A stretch of 64,000 nucleotides of DNA from assembly GCA_022826205.1 (NCBI GenBank), contig JAJDVJ010000070.1, positions 1-64,000 of the forward strand, given 5' to 3'. The notes under the pieces were generated by a model. It was not told the DNA's origin. It was given only the letters and a program-made list of their open reading frames with translations, and did not search any database. Position 1 is the stretch's first letter. Every line of letters starts with the position of its first letter. Positions 56,602 to 64,000 of the stretch are shown here, piece after piece. The stretch is from Silicimonas sp. GTDB taxonomy: Bacteria; Pseudomonadota; Alphaproteobacteria; Rhodobacterales; Rhodobacteraceae. The position numbers were made by a program, and so were the translations under genes.

Positions 56602-57199
56602 TCTTGCAGGGAAGCTTCGGTCGGCTCTTGCCGCGGAGGGTCTTCCATCGTCGGACTATGACTTGAATCCCGATTCTCGGTTGTCGCCGGAAAGAACTTT
56701 GCGCAGTGCCGCAGTTCTGATCCCGGTCATCGATCGACCGGCCAAAGCAAGCGTCATCCTGACCAAGCGATCTTCCGCACTGAAACACCATCCCGGGCAG
56801 ATCGCGTTGCCCGGCGGAAAGGTCGACGACGCCGACGACGGCGCCGTGGACGCGGCCTTGCGTGAGGCCTGCGAGGAAATTGGGCTGGAAAGGCGGCACG
56901 CCGACGTTCTCGGGGCGCTGCCGCCACATGAAACGGTGACCGGATTCCAGGTCACGCCGGTGCTTGCGCTGGTGGCGCCGGAATTCGAGGCCAGACCCGA
57001 ACCCGGGGAAGTGGCGGAAGTGTTCGAGGTGCCCTTGGAGCACGTCATGAATCCGGCGCGGTTCCTGATTGAATCGCGGCGTTGGCGCGGAGAGCGACGA
57101 TTTTACTTTGTCGTGCCATGGGGTCCCTATTACATCTGGGGCGCGACGGCCCGAATTCTCCGGGCCTTGGCGGATCGAATGCCGAATGTCGAAACTTGA
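56594..57199 (+). CDS. Nudix hydrolase of the CoA pyrophosphatase type
   Basis: 201 residues from ATG 56594. The Nudix box reads GGKVDDADDGAVDAALREACEEIGL in outline, with the REACEE catalytic glutamates, and is preceded by SALKHHPGQIALPGG, the extra motif of NudL-like CoA pyrophosphatases. FYFVVPWGPYYIWGATARIL near the end is also typical. Substrate CoA or related diphosphates is inferred from the family. It overlaps hslO and cca at its two ends. Confidence 0.9.
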   Translation: MSDLAGKLRSALAAEGLPSSDYDLNPDSRLSPERTLRSAAVLIPVIDRPAKASVILTKRSSALKHHPGQIALPGGKVDDADDGAVDAALREACEEIGLERRHADVLGALPPHETVTGFQVTPVLALVAPEFEARPEPGEVAEVFEVPLEHVMNPARFLIESRRWRGERRFYFVVPWGPYYIWGATARILRALADRMPNVET

Positions 57200-58343
57200 A
57201 GCAGACTGGCTGGTTGCAGAGGCGACGCAGAGGGTATTTTCGCTGCTCGCCGATGCCGGCCATGCGATTTACGCGGTAGGCGGCTGCGTCAGGAATTCGC
57301 TTCTGGGAGAACAGGTCAACGATGTCGACTTCGCAACTGACGCGCCGCCGGACCGCGTGCTTGAACTTGCGGAGCTGGCAGAGCTCAAGGCGGTCCCCAC
57401 AGGGATTTTGCACGGGACCGTGGGCGTCATTGCCGGCGGCATCCTGCACGAAGTGACGACATTCCGCAGAGACGTGGCGACGGACGGGCGGCGCGCTGTC
57501 GTGGAATTTTCGGATCGAATCGAGGACGATGCACGGCGCCGGGACTTCACGATGAACGCGCTTTATGTCGACGCAGGAGGCGTCGTGCATGATCCGCTCG
57601 GTGGTCAATCCGACCTTTTGGCCCGGCGCGTGCGCTTCATCGGCGATCCCGAAGCCCGCATTCGCGAGGACTATCTGCGGAGCTTGCGCTATTTCCGGTT
57701 TCACGCTTGGTACTGCATGTCCGGCGAGGGTTTCGACCCTGAGGCGATCGCCGCGATCGCCGCGAATCTCGACGGGTTGAGCGGCCTTTCGAGGGAACGT
57801 GTCGGTTCGGAGCTGAAGCGGCTGTTGAGCGCCCGAGACCCCGCAAAGGCAGTTGTGGCGATGCGGTCGTGCGGGGTTCTTGCGTCGGTCTTGCCGGGTT
57901 CCAGAGACACCGCGCTTGGCCCGCTAGTTGCGCTTGAGCAAGGACTGGGCGTTGCGGCGGACCCGATACGTCGCCTGGCGGTGATGGGCGGCGACGGGTT
58001 GGCAGATCGCTTGAAACTGTCGCGTCGTGAAGCGCAGCGGTTAAGCGACGTGCAAGGACACGGCGAGACGAATCCCGGCGAAGCAGGATATCGCCTTGGC
58101 AAAGACGTAGCTCGGGACGCCATCCTCGCGGCATGCGCTGTTTCAGGGCGGCCGTTCGCGGCGGAGACGCTGGAGCGGATCGAGCATGGTGCGGCGCAAG
58201 TCTTTCCAGTCAAGGCAGCGGACTTGTTGCCGGCACTCAAGGGACCAGCGCTTGGCAAGGCCCTTGACGGGTTGGAGCGGAAGTGGATCGCGTCCGGTTT
58301 CGAGCTTGGACGGCAGGATTTGCTGGCGCTGGCCAAGGGATGA
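57186..58343 (+). CDS. cca: CCA tRNA nucleotidyltransferase
   Basis: 385 residues from ATG 57186, overlapping the Nudix gene by 14 bases. The class II nucleotidyltransferase head has YAVGGCVRNSLLGEQVNDVDFAT with the catalytic aspartates, then RRRDFTMNALYVD and GDPEARIREDYLRSLRYFRF. It adds or repairs the CCA end of tRNAs; a poly(A) polymerase role is an alternative, but the size and single copy context favour CCA addition. The tRNA-Thr of this window has its CCA encoded. Confidence 0.9.
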   Translation: MSKLEADWLVAEATQRVFSLLADAGHAIYAVGGCVRNSLLGEQVNDVDFATDAPPDRVLELAELAELKAVPTGILHGTVGVIAGGILHEVTTFRRDVATDGRRAVVEFSDRIEDDARRRDFTMNALYVDAGGVVHDPLGGQSDLLARRVRFIGDPEARIREDYLRSLRYFRFHAWYCMSGEGFDPEAIAAIAANLDGLSGLSRERVGSELKRLLSARDPAKAVVAMRSCGVLASVLPGSRDTALGPLVALEQGLGVAADPIRRLAVMGGDGLADRLKLSRREAQRLSDVQGHGETNPGEAGYRLGKDVARDAILAACAVSGRPFAAETLERIEHGAAQVFPVKAADLLPALKGPALGKALDGLERKWIASGFELGRQDLLALAKG

Positions 58344-58511
58344 CTCTGACGGCCAGACAGGGTAGATCGGCGACAGCCTATACCCGTGAGACGCATGACG
58401 GTCGACGGGAACAGCCGTGTGCTGTCGCGATCAGTCCTGTTTGTCGCGGCATGAGCGCCCTTCTGTTTCGTTGCTTCATGTTCTGCCCGTCCAATCCGAG
58501 GTCCAAGCGAC

Positions 58512-60359
58512 ATGTTTCGCTTTTTTGAAAGTCTCGTCGATCCATATTGCGACTATCCGCTGGAGGATCATCCGCCGAAAAGGCTCTGGCCGTTCCTGAA
58601 CCAATATGCGCGGCCGTTCCGAAAGGTGTTTGCGGCAACGACAGCCGTGGCAATTGCAGTGGCGGCTGTGGAAATCTGGTTGATTTCCTATGTCGGGCGG
58701 CTGGTTGACCTGCTGGCGGCCGCAGAGCCAGAAACGTTCTGGCAGGAGCACGGGACCGAAATGATCCTGGTCGGGCTGTTCTTGCTGACCGTTCGGCCAT
58801 TGCTTGAACTTCTCGACGTCGGCCTGCTGAATAACGCGATCCTGCCCAATTTCGGAACGCTCATTCGGTGGAGGTCTCATGGCCATGTCCTGCGACAGTC
58901 TGTCGGCTGGTTCGAAAACGACTTCGCTGGCCGGATCGCGAACCGGATCATGCAGACTCCGCCCGCCGCGGGAGAGGCGGTCTTCCAGATCTTTGATGCG
59001 CTGACGTTCGCCACGGCCTACATCGTGGGGGCCCTGATTCTCTTGGGCGATGCGGATGCACGGCTTGCGCTTCCGTTGCTAGTCTGGCTGGCCCTCTACG
59101 CGCTCCTGATTCGCTGGACCGTGGTTCGGGTCGGGCCGGCCAGCAAAGCCGCATCTGACGCGCGCAGCGCGGTGACCGGCAGGGTCGTAGACAGTTACAC
59201 GAACATTCACAGCGTCAAGATGTTTGCCCATACGTCGACAGAGCGAGAATTTGCGCGAGAGGCGATTGAGCACGCGCGACGGACATTTCAAGACGAAATG
59301 CGCGTATATACGCGGATGGATCTTGGCCTGACGCTGATCAATGGGTACCTTATCGTGTCGGTTGTCGGGTGGGCGATCTGGCTCTGGTCGACGGGTGCGG
59401 CAAGCATCGGAGTGGTGGCGGTCGCCACTTCATTGGTCTTGCGGCTGAATGCCATGACTGGATGGATCATGTGGGCACTGACGAGTTTCTTCCGCAATCT
59501 CGGCATCGTGGCGGAGGGAATGGAGACGATTGCCCAGCCAATCACCTTGGTTGATCATCCAGACGCCAAGCCGCTCAATCCGGGGCCAGGGCGCATCGAG
59601 TTTGATGCGGTTGCTCACCATTACGGCCGTCGGGCGGGTGGCCTGGTGAGGATCGACCACGTGATTGAACCCGGAGAGAAGGTCGGGCTGGTGGGGCGGT
59701 CGGGATCGGGCAAGTCGACGTTTGTCAAGCTGCTCCTGCGATTCTACGACGTCGAAAGCGGGACCATTCGAGTAGACGGGCAGGACATTTCGCTCGTGAC
59801 GCAGGACAGCCTTCGAGCGCGCATCGGGATGGTTCAACAGGAAAACTCGTTGCTGCACCGGTCGGTGCGGGACAACATTCTTTATGGTCTACCGGACGCC
59901 ACGGATGAAATGGTGATCAGGGCGGCAAGGCAAGCAGAAGCGTGCGATTTCATCCAGGATTTGGAAGACCCTGAGGGCCGAACCGGATTCGAAGCGCATG
60001 TCGGTGAGCGGGGCGTGAAGCTCTCGGGCGGCCAGCGCCAGCGGATCGCACTGGCAAGGGTCATCTTGAAAGACGCACCGATTCTCGTGCTCGACGAGGC
60101 AACGAGTGCGCTGGACAGCGAAGTCGAGGCCGCGATTCAGGACGCGCTCCATGGCATGATGGAAGGCAAGACGGTGATTGCCATCGCGCACCGGCTTTCG
60201 ACGATCGCGCGGATGGACCGGATTGTGGTACTGGATGAGGGCAAGATTGTTGAAACCGGCAGCCACGCCTCGCTGCTGGCGAAGGGCGGTCTGTATGCCG
60301 GCTTCTGGAGACGGCAATCCGGCGGGTTCATAACGACCGATCTCGAGGCAGCCGAATGA
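58512..60359 (+). CDS. Half-size ABC exporter, first subunit
   Basis: 615 residues: six membrane helices (about 35-330) fused to an ATPase domain with Walker A LVGRSGSGKSTFVKLLLRF, signature LSGGQRQRIALARVIL and Walker B APILVLDEATSALDSE. The protein belongs to the MsbA/multidrug exporter group; lipid or drug export is likely but the substrate is unknown. Its stop overlaps the second subunit by ATGA, which suggests a heterodimer. The 168 bases before it hold no gene. Confidence 0.9.
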   Translation: MFRFFESLVDPYCDYPLEDHPPKRLWPFLNQYARPFRKVFAATTAVAIAVAAVEIWLISYVGRLVDLLAAAEPETFWQEHGTEMILVGLFLLTVRPLLELLDVGLLNNAILPNFGTLIRWRSHGHVLRQSVGWFENDFAGRIANRIMQTPPAAGEAVFQIFDALTFATAYIVGALILLGDADARLALPLLVWLALYALLIRWTVVRVGPASKAASDARSAVTGRVVDSYTNIHSVKMFAHTSTEREFAREAIEHARRTFQDEMRVYTRMDLGLTLINGYLIVSVVGWAIWLWSTGAASIGVVAVATSLVLRLNAMTGWIMWALTSFFRNLGIVAEGMETIAQPITLVDHPDAKPLNPGPGRIEFDAVAHHYGRRAGGLVRIDHVIEPGEKVGLVGRSGSGKSTFVKLLLRFYDVESGTIRVDGQDISLVTQDSLRARIGMVQQENSLLHRSVRDNILYGLPDATDEMVIRAARQAEACDFIQDLEDPEGRTGFEAHVGERGVKLSGGQRQRIALARVILKDAPILVLDEATSALDSEVEAAIQDALHGMMEGKTVIAIAHRLSTIARMDRIVVLDEGKIVETGSHASLLAKGGLYAGFWRRQSGGFITTDLEAAE

Positions 60360-62194
60360 TACGTCGTGCCGGTCGCCTGATTGACGCCTTTCGCGCGGCC
60401 GACGGACCGCCGCCAAGAACGCTTGGCGCCTTCATGGTCTGGGGCCTGAAGGGCGCGTTCCCGGTGCTGACCGCCGCTGCAGCGGTTTCGGCAACCGCCG
60501 GGACGCTTGAGGTCCTGACGGCATTGATACTTGGTCACGTAATAGACACGGCGCTTGCCTCCACTCCCGACACGTTCTTCTCCGCGAACTGGGCACTGGT
60601 CATCGGTGTGGCGGCGTTCTTCGTGGTCGTGCGGCCGGTCGTTTTCGGGCTGAGCTCGATTGCGAACGCTGTCGTGATCCTGCCCAACGTCAATCCGCTC
60701 GCGCTCACCCGGCTTCACCGATGGACATTGGGCCAGTCGGTCACGTTCTTCGACAACGACTTCGCCGGACGGATCGCCCAGAAGCAGATGCAGACGGCTC
60801 GCGCACTCGCGGATGTCGCAAGCGAAGTGATCAACGTCCTTTTCTTTGCCCTGGCTTCGCTGATCGCCTCCGCGCTGCTGCTGACCGCCATCAACGGATG
60901 GATGGCGCTCGCCCTGTTCGTGTGGCTGTGCGGATATCTCTACATGGTGCGCTGGTTCATGCCGCGTATCCGCATGCGATCCCGGGCCCGTGCCGGCGCG
61001 CGCGCGATGGTCACCGGACAGGTTGTCGACACGATTACAAACATAAAGACCGTGAAGCTCTTCGCTCACGCCAATCACGAGGAGCGCGCGGCGATTGACG
61101 CGGTGAGGGCGTTTCGCGAGCGCGCGCTTGATTACGGTTCCCTCGCGGTGTCTTTCCGGATTTGCCTTATCACGGTCGCAGGAATGGTTCCGGTTCTGCT
61201 CATTGGCGGCACGCTATGGTTCTGGAGCAGGGGCGTTGCGAGCCCGGGTGACGTCGTGGCAGCAGGGGCCATCTCGATTCGGATCGCGCAGATGACTGGT
61301 TGGGTCAGTCACGTGCTGATGGCGATCTACGGCAATGTCGGCGAAGTCGAGGACGGGATGAACACATTGACCGCTCCCCACGGCCTGACGGACAGGCCTG
61401 AGGCGGAGGTGCTTGAACTCCGCACGCCGACCATCGAGTTCAGGAACGTGAGCTTTGCCTACGGACGTGCGGCGGGTGGAGTGGACAGGGTCAGCCTGAA
61501 CATTGCACCAGGTGAAAAGCTTGGAATTGTTGGGGCGAGCGGAGCCGGCAAGTCGACCTTGGTTGCGCTTCTTCTGAGGCTCTATGACGCGGAAGCGGGC
61601 ACAGTCCTGGTGTCTGGACGCGATGTCCAGTCGGTGACGCAAGAAAGCCTCCGCCGACAGATCGGCATGGTCACGCAGGAGACGGCGATGTTCAATCGTT
61701 CGGCACGCGAGAACATCCTCTACGGGCGACCAGATGCGACCAGGGCGGAGATGGTTGCCGCCGCCCGCCGTGCCGAGGCACACGATTTCATCCTGGACCT
61801 CGAGGACCACTTCGGACGGAGAGGCTATGACGCACATCTCGGGGAGCGTGGCGTAAAGCTCTCGGGCGGTCAGCGGCAACGCATCGCGCTTGCGCGAGCC
61901 ATTCTGAAAGATGCACCGATCCTGGTGCTGGATGAGGCGACAAGCGCGTTGGATTCGGAGGTCGAAGCCTCGATTCAACTGGCGCTGGAGGCCGTCATGG
62001 CCGGCAAGACCGTGCTGGCGATCGCGCATCGCCTGTCGACGATCGCGCAGATGAACCGGATCGTCGTGATGCACGAGGGAAGAGTTGTGGAGACCGGAAC
62101 TCATGACGCGTTGCTGGCCGCGAACGGGCACTACGCCAGATTCTGGCGGCGCCAGTCTGGTGGGTTCATCGGAATCCGGGAGGCTGCCGAATAG
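60356..62194 (+). CDS. Half-size ABC exporter, second subunit
   Basis: 612 residues built like its neighbour: transmembrane part to about 330, then Walker A IVGASGAGKSTLVALLLRL, signature LSGGQRQRIALARAIL and APILVLDEATSALDSE. Both subunits share unusual details such as the ending FWRRQSGGFI and the SFFRNL- or YGNVGEVE-type linker, so they arose by duplication. Both signature motifs and both Walker glutamates are intact, meaning two working ATP sites in a heterodimer. Confidence 0.9.
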   Translation: MIRRAGRLIDAFRAADGPPPRTLGAFMVWGLKGAFPVLTAAAAVSATAGTLEVLTALILGHVIDTALASTPDTFFSANWALVIGVAAFFVVVRPVVFGLSSIANAVVILPNVNPLALTRLHRWTLGQSVTFFDNDFAGRIAQKQMQTARALADVASEVINVLFFALASLIASALLLTAINGWMALALFVWLCGYLYMVRWFMPRIRMRSRARAGARAMVTGQVVDTITNIKTVKLFAHANHEERAAIDAVRAFRERALDYGSLAVSFRICLITVAGMVPVLLIGGTLWFWSRGVASPGDVVAAGAISIRIAQMTGWVSHVLMAIYGNVGEVEDGMNTLTAPHGLTDRPEAEVLELRTPTIEFRNVSFAYGRAAGGVDRVSLNIAPGEKLGIVGASGAGKSTLVALLLRLYDAEAGTVLVSGRDVQSVTQESLRRQIGMVTQETAMFNRSARENILYGRPDATRAEMVAAARRAEAHDFILDLEDHFGRRGYDAHLGERGVKLSGGQRQRIALARAILKDAPILVLDEATSALDSEVEASIQLALEAVMAGKTVLAIAHRLSTIAQMNRIVVMHEGRVVETGTHDALLAANGHYARFWRRQSGGFIGIREAAE

Positions 62195-62435
62195 GCGAAT
62201 CCGTCAAGGGAACGTGAGCTCGAGAGACTTCCGTATCAATGGCAGGGGCAGGCATCAGCGCAAAAGCGGCATCCTGATCTCGCCTGACCGGCGCGGCGTT
62301 CGAGATTGGGAGGGCAGGCCGTCTTGCCTCATGTTTCGTCGGCCTTGGGCTCGGAACCGGTCACATTGATCGAGGCAGTTTTCTTCATTGTGGTTTTCGT
62401 CTATTGTTCTCCGCGAGGCAGAAATCAGGCAGAAC

Positions 62436-62945
62436 ATGCGAGCGGCTTTCAGATTCTGCGTGCTGGTTGCGCTTGTCGTCTCACTGGCAGGCTGCGCATC
62501 AAAGTTTAGGCACTATGACGGGCCAAAGGTGACCCATGTCACCGTCCATAAGGGCGCGCGGACAATGGATCTCCATCACGGAGACAAGGTCCTCAAGTCA
62601 TACAAGGTCGGTCTGGGCTTTGCGCCGGAAGGCGACAAGAAGGAAGAGGGTGACGGGAAGACGCCGGAAGGCTCCTACTACGTGAACCGGCGCAACCCAA
62701 ACAGCAAGTTCCACCTTTCGTTGGGCATCAACTATCCGAACGAGCAAGACTTCGCCGAAGCCAAGGCAAGGGGCGTCAATCCCGGCAGCGACATTTTCAT
62801 TCACGGCCAAGGGCCCTGGAACTTTTGGCGGGCCATTCGTCGGCGGGCCGACTGGACATGGGGCTGCATTGCCGTGACCAATTCCGAGATGGAGGAAGTG
62901 TACGCGATGGTGCGCAACGGAACGCCGGTCCACATCTATCGCTGA
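62436..62945 (+). CDS. L,D-transpeptidase (YkuD) family lipoprotein
   Basis: 169 residues from ATG 62436. The signal peptide ends in the lipobox SLAGC, so C20 is the likely lipid anchor. The YkuD domain is recognised by KVGLGFAPEGDKKEEGDGKTPEG-type sequence and the catalytic IHGQGPWNFW...DWTWGCIAVTN, with the active cysteine in WGCIAV. Such enzymes link peptidoglycan stems or attach lipoproteins; family members with this short form may also act as endopeptidases. The 241 bases before it hold no gene. Confidence 0.88.
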   Translation: MRAAFRFCVLVALVVSLAGCASKFRHYDGPKVTHVTVHKGARTMDLHHGDKVLKSYKVGLGFAPEGDKKEEGDGKTPEGSYYVNRRNPNSKFHLSLGINYPNEQDFAEAKARGVNPGSDIFIHGQGPWNFWRAIRRRADWTWGCIAVTNSEMEEVYAMVRNGTPVHIYR

Positions 62946-62955
62946 CGCGCCGCCA

Positions 62956-63510
62956 TTACGATGCTGTTGCGGTTTCGCCTTCTCTACCGTCTTGAGTCCC
63001 TGCTTCCGGCTTGCCCATGACAAGAGTCCACCAGATCTTGCCCGATGACTCCTGGTGCCAGGCAAAGCCGATGTCACGGGCACGTGGATCAAGGATCACT
63101 TGCCGGGCCTCGGGCTTTTCCATCCACGCCGAGAGCGTCTCGATCTCGGTTTCATAGGTTTCGGAGATGTTTTCGCCGATGAGCTGGCCCGGATACCCGG
63201 CGCGGGCCACCCGATCCAGCGGGCTGGAGCCGTCTGACCCGAAATGCCAAGGCCGGTTCTGGACCGACATGTCAAGTGCGTGGGTCTTTGCTGCGGCATT
63301 GAGGTGCGCAGACAGACTGACTGGCTCTAACCCGCGCGCCTGACGCAGGACGTTGACTGAATCAAGCATGCGGAACTGGATCCGGGCCCGGTCATCGTCA
63401 CTGATCCGGTAAACTTGTGGCACTGGCCTTCCGTCCGGCCCGAACACCGGCTCGTTCTCCTCACAGGATGCGAGGATCAGGGCAGCAATCAGCAGACACG
63501 CACGAAACAT
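62956..63510 (-). CDS. CAP-domain lipoprotein
   Basis: 184 residues. Lipobox LILASC at the N-terminus; CAP/SCP-PR1 core with LSAHLNAAAKTHALDMS, WHFGSDGSSPLDRVARAGY, GENISE and a late RARDIGFAWHQ...WWTLVMG. Bacterial CAP proteins such as those of this form sit in the envelope; activity is unknown. It converges on the L,D-transpeptidase gene with 10 bases between the stops, and is divergent from the partial gene at the right edge. Confidence 0.88.
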   Translation of the reverse strand: MFRACLLIAALILASCEENEPVFGPDGRPVPQVYRISDDDRARIQFRMLDSVNVLRQARGLEPVSLSAHLNAAAKTHALDMSVQNRPWHFGSDGSSPLDRVARAGYPGQLIGENISETYETEIETLSAWMEKPEARQVILDPRARDIGFAWHQESSGKIWWTLVMGKPEAGTQDGREGETATAS

Positions 63511-63672
63511 CTTTGACCGTCACATCAGAGGTGATCCGTCAATACCTGCATGTTTCCCCCTGTTCAAACATTGAGACACTCGATCAGCGAAGTGACGCCA
63601 CTGTGAATTGAGTTCGGCCGGCACTTCCCGTATGTTCGCTGCCGAATTGAAACGTCGAACGAGGAGACGGCC

Positions 63673-64000
63673 TTGACACGCGATCCTCTTACGCGCCGTG
63701 CGTTTCTGGCGGCTGCCGCTGCGGTGATCGCCACGCCGGCAATTGCCCAGGAGGGTACAACCGAATTTCGGGGTTCGGTTGCGGGAAAGGTGCGGCGGAA
63801 TGCGTCGGGCTTCCGGGCTCTGGACTGGCAGCCCTACTTCGACGACACGCGCAATGGCGCGATCCTCGTGGACATATCCGCGCGTGCGCTTCACTACTGG
63901 AATGACGACCAGTCAATCTACAAGCTCTACCCCACCAGCGTGCCGATGTCGGAAGACTTGACTCGAAGGGGACACACGAAGGTGGTGGGAAAGGTCGAGG
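63673..64000 (+). CDS. Tat-exported protein, probable L,D-transpeptidase, cut by the window edge
   Basis: The first 109 codons only. TTG 63673 is the start, preceded by GAGGAGA at good spacing. LTRRAFLAAAAAVIATPAIAQ is a twin-arginine signal peptide. The mature start RRNASGFRALDWQPYF, ILVDISARALHYW and YKLYPTSVPMSEDLTRRG fits the beginning of YkuD domains that act on the cell wall, but the catalytic His and Cys lie beyond base 64000, so the call is provisional. Confidence 0.7.
   Translation, partial: MTRDPLTRRAFLAAAAAVIATPAIAQEGTTEFRGSVAGKVRRNASGFRALDWQPYFDDTRNGAILVDISARALHYWNDDQSIYKLYPTSVPMSEDLTRRGHTKVVGKVE

Noticed and set aside
1-64000. CRISPR array, insertion sequence or prophage
   Set aside because: No regularly spaced repeats, transposase, integrase or phage structural genes were seen.

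Overview
The window is chromosomal DNA of an alphaproteobacterium, most likely of the Rhodobacterales or close to them. The gene set and order point there: regB divergent from senC-regA, hemD divergent from tsaD-gpsA, tsaE-amgK-murU-addB-addA-trxA, Tim44-like and Smr genes beside fxsA and secB, maf-aroE-coaE-dnaQ on one side and rho-mnmE-mnmG-rsmG-parA-parB on the other. G+C is around 60 percent by eye, with three clear departures: the tail of the first gene and parB are much richer in G+C, and hemJ with the gap before it is much poorer.

Layout. 1-351: end of an OmpA-type gene and a tRNA-Thr(CGT). 351-8325: hemY, a mitofilin-like gene and hemD on the minus strand; tsaD, gpsA, an EVE-domain gene, a DUF1761 gene and a glycerate kinase gene on the plus strand. 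8560-13940: accessory block with an RND/MMPL exporter, a 773-base gap, a divergent outer-membrane protein and a Xre-RES toxin-antitoxin pair. 14010-19283: ahcY, an HD hydrolase and the RegA/SenC/RegB redox system. 19285-30718: tsaE, cell-wall recycling kinase and nucleotidyltransferase, AddAB recombination nuclease, thioredoxin, and HslVU split by an antisense DM13 gene. 30808-33283: smr, a tiny coupled ORF, timA, fxsA, secB. 33276-35989: dnaQ, coaE, aroE, maf, all transcribed leftwards.

35989-36395 is the best candidate for the chromosomal replication origin: two perfect DnaA boxes, one near-perfect box and an AT-rich block, with genes running away on both sides. To its right come hemJ, rho, mnmE, mnmG, rsmG, parA and parB, with two perfect 16-base parS sites placed inside the first codons of mnmG and rsmG. 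Origin, parS and ParAB together make this the segregation centre of the chromosome.

43703-47971 holds hemW, rdgB and rph (minus) and hrcA-grpE (plus). 47991-52516 is the oddest stretch: a decayed copy of the 3' end of mutS, then a DUF3500 gene, then the intact mutS, so a foreign gene is bracketed by two versions of the same mutS end. 52580-58343 holds msrA, a sulfotransferase-like gene, argG, hslO, a Nudix gene and a CCA-adding enzyme gene. 58512-62194 encodes two coupled half-size ABC exporters. The window closes with envelope genes: an L,D-transpeptidase lipoprotein, a CAP-domain lipoprotein and the start of a Tat-exported protein.

No insertion sequence, prophage or CRISPR array was seen. 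Starts were corrected upstream or downstream wherever a ribosome-binding site, overlap with a neighbour or family length argued for it. All family calls are from reading motifs; no database search was run.
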